From positions 177,451,741 through 177,515,740 of the forward strand of contig CM041465.1 of NCBI GenBank assembly GCA_023213395.1: a DNA stretch of 64,000 nt, in the 5' to 3' direction. Below are positions 21,060 to 32,999 of this stretch, in pieces. The stretch's first letter is position 1; every line of letters begins with the position of its first letter. The stretch comes from Cycas panzhihuaensis. Its lineage: Eukaryota; Cycadophyta. Below the pieces are notes generated by a model, which ran no database searches, was not told where the DNA came from, and worked only from the letters and a program-made list of their open reading frames with translations. A program made the translations under genes and the position numbers.

Positions 21060-21800
21060 TAGACCTCTCTAATTAGTCTACATAGACATCTGTGGTCCTA
21101 TGGATATTCTGTCATTAGCATGAGCTAGATATTTTATTATATTCATTAATAATTTTATAAGGAAAATATGGGTTAATTTCTTAAAATTCAAACCAGATCC
21201 TTTTCAACACTTTATGGACTTCAAAACCTATGTAGGAAGATGAAATGGATATAAAATCCTCTTCTTATGATTAAATAATGAGGGAGAGTTCATTTTAAAT
21301 GAATTCAAAGCCTATTATTCTCATCATGGAATAAGGAGATAGGTTATAAATCCTTATATCCCTAGCAAAATGGTGTAGTAGAAAGGAATAACCACACTAT
21401 AATCAAAATGGCTAGGTATATGTTAAAAGACAAGAGATTATGATATGAATTTTGAGCTAAAGTAGTATACACAACTGTCTATTTAATCAATATATGTACC
21501 ACCAAAGCACTAAGGTGGAAAACTCTTGAAGAAGCTTAGACCGGATATAAACCTAGTATCCATCACTTAAGAGTTTTTGGATGCTTAGCCTATGCACATG
21601 TACCTGAATAAAGAAGATCCAAGCTGGATGATCATAGTATTAAATACATATTCATTGGTATAATGATGCCTCAAAATCCTATAAAGTTTATGATCCAAAA
21701 TCTCAAAAGGTCATGCTGAGTCGAGATGTTAAATTCTAAGAAGATGACTATTACCACATTAATGATGCTCAAAACAAAGGGAATTGCGTGATGATAAATT
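21060..21800 (+). pseudogene. Copia element A integrase, continuation after element C
   Basis: VYIDICGPMD (first Asp), FINNFIRKIWVNFLKF, NNEGEFILNEFKAYY where SDNGGEF is expected (second Asp lost), then a TAG before QNGVVERNNHTIIKMARYMLKD (Glu kept). Further: TVYLINICTTKAL, PSIHHLRVFGCLAYAHVPE, SKLDDHS. Many stops. Same element as 6169-7913. Confidence 0.82.
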
Positions 21801-22026
21801 TTAACTCCACTAAGTCTAAATATGTACCACCTAGGCATGAATCAAGACAAACCATTGATGTATCAAGTGGAGAAGGAACTTCTTCTCAACCTCCACCACA
21901 AAGACTACCAAAATGGATTTAAAGAAACCATGACATAGATAACATCTTGGATAATAATTATAATTGAAGATTTACACATGCCCATAGGGTAAATTTTACC
22001 CTCATAAGTCATGTTATGGAAACCCA

Positions 22027-22719
22027 TGAGCCTCAAACCTTTGATGAGGTCAATATATATGATACTTGGAGAAAGGCAATGGAGGAAGAATATAACTCTA
22101 TCATTAAAAATGATACTTAGGAATTAGTTAACTTACCTTCCAATAAAAAGGTAATTAGTACTAAGCGGGCTTATAAAACTAAGTTTTAATCTAACGGATC
22201 AATTGACAAACATAAAGCTTGATTAGTAGCTAAAGGCTATGCACAAAGAGACAGTATTGATTATAGTGAGACATTTACCCCATTTGCATGTATGAAAATT
22301 GTACACATGATGATGATCTTGGAAGCATAAATGGGATGGAATATTTATCAAATAGACATCAAAAGTTCATTTTTTAACAACTACATTAAAGGGAATATTT
22401 ATGTCTTTCAACCCCTTAGTTTTGAAGCCAGAGGGGGAGAAGACAAAGTGTATAAACTTAAAAAGGCACTCTATAACTTGAAGTAAGTACTCGAGGCTTG
22501 GTATTCTTGCATTGATAAATATTTTAGAGATAAAGGTTTTGAAAGGTCTTAATCAGACCCAAACTTGTATATTAAAATCAAGGGAGATTCTATTCTAATT
22601 GTGGGACTCTACATAAATGACCTTGTCTACACCGAAAATGATCCCCATCTTTTGTAAAACTTTAAGGAAGCCATGTGTAAAGAATTTAAGATGATGGATT
22701 TAGGATTAATGCACTAGGT
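22027..22719 (+). pseudogene. Element A reverse transcriptase
   Basis: FDEVNIYDTWRKAMEEEYNSIIKND, LVAKGYAQRDSIDYSETF, GWNIYQIDIKSSFFNNYIKGNIYV, VYKLKKALYNLK then TAA at the former Gln, and LYINDLVYTEND, where the YVDD box has become YIND. Several in-frame stops. It would polymerise cDNA. Confidence 0.8.
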
Positions 22720-23561
22720 TTGGAAGTATGGCAAGATAAAAATGCCATCTTCATTTCTCAAAGAAAGTATACCTTAGACTCACTACAAAAGTTTAAGATA
22801 AATAATTGCAAACTTTTAGTAACTTTAGCTAAATTTGGGATCAAGTTATCTAAACTTGATGATTCCACACTTGTGGATCCTATACTTTATAGACAATTAA
22901 TTGGTAATTTGATTTACTTAACTTCTACTTAACGAGATATCATACATTCAGTCAGCATAGTATCCAGATTCATGCAAGATCCCAAGACTACTCATTGGCA
23001 AGCAACCAAAAGGATTCTACGATATCTCAAAGGTACTATAGAATATGGGTTATATTATAAATCTTCGTCAAATTTCAGATTGATAGGTTATATAGATTCA
23101 GATTGGGCAGGTGACATCGACAACAAAAGATCTACTTCATGTTACACTTTTAGTATAGGTTCGACAACCATAGCTTGAAGTGCCAAGAAGTAAAATACCA
23201 TTTCTTTATCTATAGCTAAAGTAGAATATAAAGTAGCAGTCTCTAGCACATGTGAAACAATTTGGCTTTGACGACTTCTACAAGACTTTCAAATTAAATC
23301 GAAGGGACTAGCTAAAATATGGTGTGACAATCAAAGTACTATTTAGATGACTCAAAACCCTATGTTTCATGGCAGAACAAAGCATATAAAAACTCAATAC
23401 TACTTTATTAGAGAATCAGTTCAAGTAGATGAGATTAAGTTAGCATATTGCAGTACAGAAGGTCAAATAACAAACATATTTATAAAGGCATTGGGAAGGA
23501 TCAAATTTTATAAATTCAAGGACAAACTTGAAGTTCTATACAATGGCTATTATGGGGGATA
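22720..23561 (+). pseudogene. Element A RNase H
   Basis: Open pieces 22720-22932, 22972-23178 and 23347-23562 give ISQRKYTLDSLQKF, LYRQLIGNLIYLTST, HWQATKRILRYLKGT, LIGYIDSDWAGDIDNKRSTS (catalytic acids intact), the SIAKVEYKVAVS region, a DNQST segment, and MFHGRTKHIKTQYYFIRE to the C-terminus. Only isolated stops separate the pieces, so this is the best kept part of A. Confidence 0.82.
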
Positions 23562-23562
23562 A

Positions 23563-24010
23563 TGTTAGGATAATACCCATTCTCAACATGTATGCATATG
23601 TACCTAGGCCCCCCAACACCTAAGACCACCAAGAGCCCACTAGAGCTACCATGCATCCATCTATGAGGATATCAAGGTACGTATTATGCTTATTTTATTT
23701 AATTTTTTATTATTTACTTGAATTGTCACGTAGATACATTTACTGCCTCCCTAAAATTATATATACTAAGGGGATACCTCCTTGGTGTTTTTTAACATTG
23801 CTAATTATTTGGAAAGATTAGTATACTTTGAATAATGGATTCATTATTCTAATGTTCAGCCCGCTCTGCTCCTCATGCCTATATATACATGTTAAGGAAA
23901 AATAGTTCATGGCTATAGGGTCATGGCTATATGGTTGCTTAAGTTGTCTTTTATCCTAAACTAGAGAGCTTTAGTCCACAACCTTGAAACTTTGCACAAG
24001 ATCTAAACTA
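23563..24010 (+). repeat. Probable 3' LTR of element A, right end undefined
   Basis: TGTTAGGATAATACCC begins right after the purine run tatgggggataa (23551-23562). A tatatata-like box is near 23880. No second copy was found in the window, so the end and length are inferred only. Confidence 0.5.
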
Positions 24011-24062
24011 AGTTGTGTAAGACATAAAAAAGAAGAAAACTATTTGGCATGTTACTCTTATA

Positions 24063-24560
24063 ATGGAATTATTAAATACAAAGGTAGAGGATAAGAATAA
24101 TATTAGTATATACTTGAATAAGATCACTGATTTGAGGGATAGGTTGGATGAATTGAATTCAAACTTAATTAATGATGCATTACTTTTTGCCATTATCGTG
24201 TCAAAATTGCTTATTATATTTGGAACCTTCCAAACTATCTATTCTAAGGATGAAGTTATAGAGGGTGAATAATTTAAGTCACTAAAAGACCTGATTCTAG
24301 TAGAGAATGCCAAGTTGAAGCATCATAAAATGCTTGTTGAATCAAGTTCAAATTAGGATTTGGTCATGAAGTAACAAAGAAAAGATATTGTTTAAAAGGA
24401 TAAGTCTACATAGAAAATAGGTGAGTCATTTTGAGAAAAGAGTAAGTTTATCTATAAGTGCAATTACTATAAGAAAGAGGGTCACAAAGAAAAGAATTAT
24501 TAGTTTAAGAAGTAAGATAAGCATGAGGCTAACCAAGATGGCGAGGAGAAGCGTATAGCA
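24063..24560 (+). pseudogene. Copia element E gag, C-terminal half only
   Basis: Open 24063-24272 reads VEDKNNISIYLNKITDLRDRLDELNSNLINDALLFAIIVSKL, the second half of a copia gag domain. After stops, IYKCNYYKKEGHKEKNY is a zinc-knuckle remnant with Cys residues changed. The N-terminal half of gag and the 5' LTR are not present in the 500 bp upstream, so E looks 5' truncated or rearranged against element A. Confidence 0.7.
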
Positions 24561-24609
24561 GTGCATTATGTTAAGGTATCAATGTTGTTAGATAAGTCAA
24601 ATAAAAAGG

Positions 24610-25150
24610 ATAGTTACTGGTGTGCAAAAACACATCACCTTTCAAAAATAAAAATTTGATGCCTTGGATTTAAATACAAGTGATACTAATATGATTCTTG
24701 GAGATGCATGTTTATTGTATATAAAAGGTATTGGTTCCATTTCACTTGTAGGAGGTAAGTTCAATGGAGTTTCTAATATGCCAAAGATAAAGGATAATGT
24801 TCTTTCTACTTGGAAAATCTATAAGAAAGGTATGAAAATTAAGCTTTATAATAATATATGCATAATTAAGGATCTTAAGAAGAACTTCTCTATTATTGTT
24901 AGTGGGAGAGTGTAAGATAAATTTTAGGTGTTTAAGAAATTTAGAGCCTAACAAGATTCTTATACTTTTGTTGCTAATGTTGATGATATAAGTAAGGTAT
25001 GACATGAGTGTTTGGGTCATCTTTATTATAGAATCATTAACCTTATGAATAGGTTAAAGATAGTGGTAGGTTTACCATAAGTTTTATGTTTAAAAGGTAT
25101 TTATAAAGGATGTATGTATGGAAATCACCACCATTATCCATTTGCTAGGG
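24610..25150 (+). pseudogene. Element E protease remnant and gag-pre-integrase
   Basis: The protease active site is unrecognisable. The following blocks MILGDACLLYIKGIGSISLV and MPKIKDNVLS are clear in the open part 24664-24915. Then HECLGHLYYRIINLMNRLKIVVGLP with a CxxC remnant (GCMYG). Stops occur at 24913 and beyond. Confidence 0.7.
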
Positions 25151-25159
25151 ATAATACTT

Positions 25160-26000
25160 AGAGAGCAAAGGATAATTTAGAACTTGTATATATTGACTTA
25201 ATGGGACCTCTATCAAATCCTTCTATTTTGAGTACTTTATTTGTCCATATATTATTTGATGATTATAGCAAGAAAGCCTAGGCATTAAAAAAAAAAAGGC
25301 CTAATGTGTTTGATCATTTTTGTTAATGGAAAATTAGTATTAAGAATGAGTGTGATAAGAAAATAAAGATTTTGAGGAATAAAAATAGAAAGGAGTATGA
25401 TAATAATTCATTTAATAAGTTCTGCCTTGATCATGGTATTAAATATAAATTAACCATCCTGCATTCCCCACAATAAAATGGTATTATAGAAAGGAAGAAT
25501 CATACCATGATGGAGATGGTGAGGTGTATGGTATATGCAAAGAATCTACCTTCTATATTTTGGGTTGAAGTTATTGTAATAACTATTTATATTCTGAATA
25601 GGTTACCTACTAAAGTTATTTATGGCATTACCCATGAAGAGTATTATATTAGTTAAAAACCTTCCATTAATTATTTCAAGGTATTTGGGTGTGTTTCATA
25701 TGCACACATCAAAAGAAGTTGGATCATAAGAATTTAAAGTGTATTTTTGTGGGGTATTTTCGAGAGAATAAGGCTTATAGACTTTGGGATCTATAAGGGA
25801 AGAGGCTTTTGGTTAGTCGAGATGTTAAGTTTAATGAGTCAATGGTGTACCATGGTGAGAGGTCATCTAAAGATAGATTTTATCCTCCATTTCTTCCATT
25901 TCTATGTTGTGTTTCAGTAGATATAGAGGTTTATGAGTATAATAATATATTAGAAATGAAAGCAGCACAAAGTAGGAGTAATGATAAGGAGCCATTATGA
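25160..26000 (+). pseudogene. Element E integrase
   Basis: LVYIDLMGPLSNPS (first Asp), ILFDDYSKKA, KILRNKNRKEYDNN (second Asp lost), HSPQ then TAA before NGIIERKNHTMMEMVRCMVY (Glu kept), FWVEVIVITIYILNRLPTKV, NYFKVFGCVSYAHI, and VSRDVKFNES in the open part 25809-26000. Frame changes occur near 25715. Confidence 0.78.
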
Positions 26001-26269
26001 GAAGAGGCACAAATAACTCCCCATGTTCCATTATAGAATAGGAGGACTCTTGATAAATCTAGTTTATGCTAGTGGAAGATCTTAAAGATGGATGAAAAAT
26101 AAGAAGTTACCATGCTAGTCAAACTTTGGTATTGGACACCAATGATTCCAACAATCTCATTTCATATGAGAAGTGAAAGAAGATCCATGATGGAGAGCTA
26201 TAATAGAGAAGGAATATAGTTTGATCATGAAGAATGATATGTGAGATTTGGTTCCCTTACCTCCATCCA

Positions 26270-26830
26270 AAAATTTACTATAATAGATTGGTAGACAAGT
26301 ATAAGGCTAGACTTGTTATATAGAGTTTCAAATAGAAAGAAGGAATCAATTATGAGGAGATATTTTCACTAGTCTTCAAGATGTCAATAGTCCAATTGAT
26401 CCTCACTTTGGAAGCTACATATAGTTGGAAGTTATATCAGATAAATATGAAATTTACATTTCGTAATAGAGATTTGAAAGAGGAGATCTATATAGTTCAA
26501 CCTCTTGGTTTTATGAAGGAAGGATAAGAGCATTTAGTATGTTGCTTGAGAAATCTCTCTGTGGCCTAAAATAAGTAGTACATACTTGGTACAATAAGAT
26601 AGATGCTAGATTGAAGGAGGATGGTTTTGTGATAATAGAATTAGAGTCTAGTCTTTATATTTGAAATAATAGAACTATAATAGATGTTATTATAGTATAT
26701 GTTAATAACTTTATTGTTACAAGCAATTATAATAAGACTATTACAACTACAAAGTCCTACTTAGAACATACTTTTGATATGACAGACCTTAGGCAACTTC
26801 ATTTCTTCTTGGGCATTAAGATTAGGTAGA
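26270..26830 (+). pseudogene. Element E reverse transcriptase
   Basis: DKYKARLVI, GINYEEIFSLVFKMS, YSWKLYQINMKFTFRNRDLKEEIYIVQPLGF, then CGLK followed by TAA at the former Gln, TWYNKIDARLKEDGF, and VIVYVNNFIVTS, where YVDD has become YVNN (both Asp lost). Then LEHTFDMTDLRQLHFFLGIKI. Non-functional. Confidence 0.78.
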
Positions 26831-27640
26831 TGAATGATCACATCATGATATCAAAATTGAGGTATGCTAAAAACTTACTCGAGAGATTAGGGATAAAGGA
26901 TTACAAACCAATAAAGACACCATGTGTAAAGGGCTTTAAGCTTCTAAAGGATATGAACAAGCTAGTTGTAGATAGAACCTTATATCGACTATTGGTAAAG
27001 AGTTTGATTTACTTAACTTATACTAGATATGATATTAATTATGCTATTGGATTAATATTTCATTATATATAGAGTCCCCAAGAACCTTGTTGGGTTGCTA
27101 CAAAGAGGATTATGTTAATGGAACACTTAATCTTGGCTTTGAATACCTTCATGGTAGAGAGGTAAACTTGTATGGATATACTAATGTAAATTGGGGTGGA
27201 GATGTAGAAGATATAAAATCAATTACAATATTCATTTTGGTATTAGTAATGGGTTTGTATCATGATAATAAAAAAAATAAACCATTGTTATATTGTCTTT
27301 TATAGAGGCTAAGTACTAAGGACTAAGTGTCAGTGCAAGGGAAGTTATATGTTTGTAGGGACTTTTAGAGACTCTTAGAATATTTTCTAGTATATCTATT
27401 ATACATATTGATAATTAGAGTGCTATTTAACTTTTAAAGAATACAAAATTTTATGCACATAAAAAACACATTAAGATTCAACACCATTACATTCGTTAGT
27501 AGATCAGATCAGGGAAGTTGTAGGTTGAGTTTTGTCCAAGTGGAGAATAACGTATAGATATATTCACCAAAGCTCTTATTGAAAACTACTTCATCAAGAT
27601 TCATGCAAATATGAGACTTAATGAAATTATCCTTAAGGGG
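26830..27640 (+). pseudogene. Element E RNase H
   Basis: Open 26830-27072 has ISKLRYAKNLLERLGI, TPCVKGFKLLKD, RTLYRLLVKSLIYLTYTRYDINYAIGL. After a stop, CWVATKRI and LYGYTNVNWGGDVEDIKS, with Asp to Asn at two places in the DSDWAGD block. C-terminal remnant to about 27640 (YIHQSSY; FIKIHANMRL in the adjacent frame). Confidence 0.75.
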
Positions 27641-27725
27641 GCATCTATCAACAAGGATAAAAACAAAGGTTCGTCCAACCCCTAGAAAAACTTCAAGACC
27701 CTATATTTACATTAAGGGGGGGCGT

Positions 27726-28000
27726 TGGAGTGATATCTTAACCACTTAACCTAACTAATATTTATGTGGTATATATATGTGGATATATGTGATGTAATTT
27801 ATTATTATATGGGCGAATAGATATAATACATATGTAATATGTGAGGTACTTATAGATCAATTTAAAGGGATCAAAATTACATTATACTTTATGATTTTAT
27901 ATCAATGTAATCAATATTTTCGTGGTGGGTTTTTACCATAAGGTTTTCCACATCAATTCTGCATTGTGTGCTTGTTCATTTCATGCTTGTAGTGTATATA
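27726..28000 (+). repeat. Probable 3' LTR of element E
   Basis: The purine tract ttaagggggggcg (27712-27724) is followed by TTGGAGTGATATC, a typical copia 3' LTR start. At 27922-27955 is the phrase gtgggtttttacc...aggttttccac, a motif also seen in element G. The right end is not defined and no partner LTR was found. Confidence 0.6.
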
Positions 28001-29505
28001 AATGATCTATTTATCTGTGATTTAAAAAAAAACATAAGATATTTTTTTCCATTGTGCATGTGGTTGTTGTTATTGCTATGGTACATGTTGTTAATTTTAT
28101 GCATGTTGTTAATTATTGTAGTACAGTCTGTGTTTGCTTTTATCTTTTTCTTTGTTCTAAATTTGAGATGCTTTAAAGTGTTGTGTGTGGGATTTAGGTG
28201 TTTATTTACCTTTGACTTTGACCTTGAAGTCTATATCATGATCATTGTTATATCCACATAAACATTGCTCTTCATGTAATAACAATCTACACAAATGCTT
28301 AAAAGACAACAATAATGTTCTCATTGCCAAATTCAAACTTGTTATAAATATATAAAATCCTTGATACAAATAATATAGGGTTTTCGACACGAATTCCCCA
28401 TCATTAATGGTCTCTCTAAAATAACTAATTGGCATATGATTTTCTTTAACCTATGTAGATGTAAAGCTATAAACATAAAGGATTCCATTATAAGAGAGTA
28501 AAATTGATTTCTTAGATACATAATGTGAATCTTATTTTTAAACTCATATAACTCCTACAATGCCATCCATGTGTTATGATCTATTATTACTTATTGTACA
28601 TATACAATTAAGTCATCAATGATAGACATACCAATGATTTCAAGTACCCCTCTATCATTTTCATCAAAACATGCATCAAGAACCTTTTCTTTTTTAAGTA
28701 TTTCTTCTAACCTGTAAACAAGTTTCATTAATTTTTGTAGTACTAATATGTTAGAAATCTTCAATTTCAATACTATGTAATTGTACCCACTCAACTTATG
28801 GGTATATAGTAGTAGAAAATAGGAAATATTTACACCTTCCATTATGAAAAATATAACATTGCTCTCAAGGTTGTCCTATTCCTAATTTTGTAGATTTGTA
28901 AACTCTCCACTTTCTCTTGCTTCTTGCAACCATGTGAGCTCCTTACTTTTCGTGACCTCTCACTCAATCAATTCTTATTCTAATTCTTCTCTTAAGCTAC
29001 TTACTTCTTTTTAAACTAATCATTCTATAAATATATACTTTGCATCCTTACATTTTTCTTCCTCTTTCATGACTTTACATTTTCACGGGCTTTAATTTTT
29101 ATGAACTTTCCATATGTCATGATATGATTCACTTAACACATTTTCTAAATCATGACCTTATATACCACTAACACATTACACTATCTGGCTTTGTGAAACC
29201 CTAATGTGTGAGATGTTAATATGTACTCTAATTAGATGATCAATATTCTTCCTTGTAAGCATCCACTCCACTACTCATCTCAATCACCAATTGTTTCACT
29301 GAGCAAACAACTTATCCACAAACTTATTTTGATGTTGCCATGCGTTTTTAACTAAAAACTAACATTTAGTTCACATTTTACTTCCTTGTGACTCACTCTT
29401 GTCTTCATCACTTTTCTCAATGTTTTAAACAAATGAATAGTCTTCGTAAATATCTTTATATATAATTTGGTATTTGGTAATTAATTGTCATGATTCATGG
29501 TATGA
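28001..29505. other. Noncoding stretch left of element D
   Basis: No recognisable gene. Minus-strand text near 28700-29050 has Glu/Lys-rich stretches (SSLREELE, KEKVLDACFDEND) that could be a decayed coiled-coil gag, but this is too weak to call. The plus-strand frame at 27968-28261 is a Leu/Val-rich chance ORF. Confidence 0.35.
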
Positions 29506-29510
29506 ATTTC

Positions 29511-29822
29511 TGAAAGAGGTTAATGTATCAAGGTCATTTGTGTAGATTAATTATGTGACCTTAGGATATATTATTAGCATTAGTCTCTTAATGAAATGTA
29601 CTTTATGTGCATTTAGATGTAATTCTGGGTTCATGTCATTAGGCAGGAAAACCCTAACCCTAATACTCATCCTCAATAATAAAAGGTGAAATCTCAAGGA
29701 GGGAGTCATTATTCATTCTCACCTCCAAGCTTGCTCTCATATCTTGTTTCATCTTCTTTTTCATTCTCCATTGCCATTGTGTGCATGTGAGTGATTTATC
29801 TCCTAGATCCATCCTTCCTTCA
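29511..29822 (+). repeat. 5' LTR of element D
   Basis: TGAAAGAGG to CTTCCTTCA, 312 bp. Related to, but clearly different from, the LTR of C (both start TGAAA..GGTTAAT). Confidence 0.93.
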
Positions 29823-29824
29823 TG

Positions 29825-29837
29825 TGGTATCAGAGCC
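29825..29837 (+). other. Primer binding site of element D
   Basis: TGGTATCAGAGCC, 2 nt after the LTR; perfect initiator tRNA-Met type. Confidence 0.92.
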
Positions 29838-31813
29838 ATAAGGGGATCTATTCACTCAATTCCACTTGCGTGGAGTCATTTTGCCTCTCCTTCACCTTCA
29901 ATGTGAAGTATTGAGAGTGTATTTCTTATTTTGTTAACATTTTGAGAGTATAAAATTATAGTATTTTGCATGTTACTCCTTTTCCCATGTGTGAAGAAAT
30001 TCAAAGGTGAAGAATACAGGTTTTTGAAGCCGTTCAGTTGCCGGAACAGTCCCGGGAGCATTAAAGGCCCAAATTTTCATAAAAATTCAACCATCTCAGA
30101 ATGTGATAAAATTTGGCATGCAATGTCACCTTTACTAGAGTATCATTTTTGTCTTCTAGAGAAACTTTATATTCAGCATACAAGAGTGAGTTTTGGATGT
30201 GACAAAAGGGTAAATTTTGTGGATAAGTGATTTAAAGCACTTTTCCTAATGAAATCCTTCAATTATAAGCTGAAGATCTGAAAGTTTTATTAAGGGATCT
30301 AGTATATTTATGTCTTAAGATTAGTTTAAGATAAATCTCATCAAATTTCATGTACTGGTTAGTGAGATTTATGCAGTTTTCTCGCGGTTGCTAATTTTGC
30401 CTACTCAACCCCACAAAGGACCTTGCAAGGGCATTTCAGGAAAGGTTTTGGTAGATTTTGCAGATGGTGCAGAAGGAAAAGTTAATGTACATGTTAAAAC
30501 ATAACTTTTGACATATTGAAGTATAGATTCTGATACAGTTGATCTGGCATGATTTTACTTTGGTGCTTTTTCAGGCAGAAAAGTTTTTATGCCTTTTCTG
30601 AAATCTAACTTCACAAATCTATTAGAAATAACATTCTAAACACTTTTTCCTTTTGTCATAAATTTAGATTTCATCATTTAGGCCTTCATATTTATAATTT
30701 TTAGAAGTTTACCAATTTATCATTATTTGTAAATTTTGTCAAAAAATCACAAAATAGGACAAAATAGCATACATATAGATTTAGAAAAATCATCATTTTA
30801 GTGGTAAGTTGATTCATGTTTTAGCCGATTGTAGCTTTTGTATCAAAACTTCCAAAATCATATTTGGAAACATTGTACTAAAGCAAGGGAAATCTTGGAT
30901 CAGAAGCAACATCTGGTTCCCTTGCTAAATCTTGCATGCTTTTCTATTTGCACACATAGCATAAAGCATCACAAAAGCAACAACAACAATAAAGCATCAC
31001 AAAAGTAGCAACAACAACAAAGCATCATAAAAGTAGCAATAATAACAAAGCAAGCATGAAAAGCAAGCCAGCACATTTGGCAAGTTTCTATACAGAAATA
31101 TCTTACACTATTCCTAAAAGGAATCTCATCTGTATGATCTATACTGCCAATTCTTGACTTGTGCGCACACTCGCCTTAGTTGAAATAGACCAAGGTTGGT
31201 CAAAGTCCACGCCCTAAGGGAGGTGTGAGTTTCATACTAGGCCTGGTCTTAACTGGAATAGTAGTAGAGGGACAGCTTAGCCATACCTACAGCCTCCAAT
31301 AAGGGATAATCCTGATAACCACCCAAGAAAATTAAAAATCTTAATGCAAAATTAAAATTAACCCTGTCCAATATCTGTCATAGTCGTGGGATACGTAGTA
31401 TCGTTTGACTCTTTGGAGGAGGTATATAGCTGCTCATTGGTGAACTGGGTGAGGACTAAGAGTACCTGGGCTCCACTGTGACTTGGATTTCATCACCAAG
31501 CGTAGGTGTGGGTATCACGGGTGAAGGCCCTAATCGTATACTCGAAGCCTTAGGCATCAAAACCTCACCTACATTTGGACATAAGTGAGAGGTTAGTGGC
31601 ATGACACATCACCACTCTTTGCCAGCTCTACATTAGGCCTCATTCTTGCATCATTACTTATATTCATTTTTTATATAATTATCAAAAAATAGTTAATCAT
31701 TACTTGCTTCTTATCATAACAATCATTTCTACATCCATGCTACGCCAGGTGTACTAGCCACATGTGTTAGTGGCGCATACTTCTATCATCTCTTCTACTT
31801 CTTCAGCATCACC
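29838..31813 (+). other. Long 5' leader of element D
   Basis: About 2 kb without a gene. Three 28-bp tandem units lie at 30963-31046. A block at about 31280-31540 is conserved with element C. A single copy of the unit that is amplified in C lies near 31725-31795. The open frame 29970-30230 lacks any family resemblance. Confidence 0.65.
30963..31046 (+). repeat. Three 28-bp tandem units in the leader of D
   Basis: Units start aaagcatcac, aaagcatcac and aaagcatcat at 30963, 30991 and 31019, each followed by aaaag..gcaa(c/t)aa repeats. Confidence 0.85.
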
Positions 31814-32995
31814 ATGTCATCTCAATTCAAGCAAAATGTTAACTACATATTGAAAGGCAAAGAAAATTGAGATATATGGTACACTGGAATTAAAAATGCT
31901 ACAAAGTATGAAGGCCTTTGGAGAGCCCACTTGCAGCCTACACCCAACATACCCACAATGGCTACAATAGTTGCTTCTAGTGGATCCACCCCAATAACTC
32001 CTACAGATGCTACAACTAGGCTACAATGGGAGATAGATAATGAAAAGATTCGTGCAGGAATTTTGTTGGTCATTGATCACTCCTTACACAACTTGATAAA
32101 CGAAGAGGAACATGATATAACCTGAAAGGTCCTAGAAGTTCTTAGAAAGAACTTTGGTACAAAGTCAGATTTAGACTTTATTCATCTTGTTTTGAAAATA
32201 AACAAATAAAAAATGCAGAAGGGATGAGCTCATGAGACAATAAATCTCCTTTGACCAATCAAACAGGCAATTGATAAAGACTTTAAGACCCAATGCATCA
32301 CTTAGGCATTTTTAATCCAGTCATATTTACATGTCCCCAATTATAAAAACTTGCTTGGAAGTCTTCAATCTAGTAGAACATTGAAGGCACTCAACTTCGA
32401 AGCACTTGTCGAGAAGTTCATAGAATTTGACAAGACCTTTAATACAAACTTTGTAGCCTTTGACTCTCTTCCAGATGTAGCCTTTGAGGTAGAAGAAGAA
32501 GTTTACTACACAAAAAATCAAGGTCCCTCTCATGGCAGAGGAAATAACCGAGAAAGAGGAAGAGAAAGAAATATGGGAAATCATCCACAAGATTAATCAA
32601 ATCCTCAATCACAACCTCGACAGTTTTAAGACCAAGGGCCACCTCAACAAAGAGCAAGACAGTCAGGCTAAACCAGTACTTCTTTAGGGGCTGGTAATCA
32701 AACCATTATGTGTGATCGGTGTAACCGTAAAGGACACTTAGTAAAAGATTGCAGAACTGCCACCTATAAGTTGGGCAAGTTCTAACTAAAACATGGAGCT
32801 CACAATGTTGAAGAAACTTGTGAAGAATCCTTTAGTGATGCAGGTTTTGTACAAGCATACATTCAAAGAATTGAGGGATCTTCAACATCAAATACCATTG
32901 ACCAACCAAAGAGATACTTTGAAGCTTAGTGTGGATATATTACTTGTGAATACCCTTCACCAATACCAAGCCCTATTGGAATTGCCAATAGTGTG
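31814..32995 (+). pseudogene. Element D gag with intact CCHC zinc knuckle
   Basis: ATG 31814 gives MSSQFKQNVNYILKGKEN, then a TGA where Trp is expected, DIWYTGIKNATKYEGLWRAHL, TTRLQWEIDNEKIRAGILLVID, LEVLRKNFGTKSDLDFIHLVLKI, YKNLLGSLQSSRTLKALNFEALVEKFIEFDKTF, a basic RGNNRERGRERN tail, and MCDRCNRKGHLVKDCR at about 32708-32755, a perfect C-x2-C-x4-H-x4-C. About seven stops. The open parts 31931-32125 and 32351-32596 belong here. Confidence 0.82.
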
Positions 32996-32999
32996 GCTT

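Noticed and set aside
27968-28261. 97-codon frame rich in Leu, Val and Phe, looking like membrane segments
   Set aside because: Starts inside the probable LTR of E in T-rich DNA; low complexity explains the hydrophobic composition.
28591-29050. Minus-strand Glu/Lys-rich text suggesting a coiled-coil gag or host protein
   Set aside because: Too short and frame-broken; no motif strong enough to name a family.
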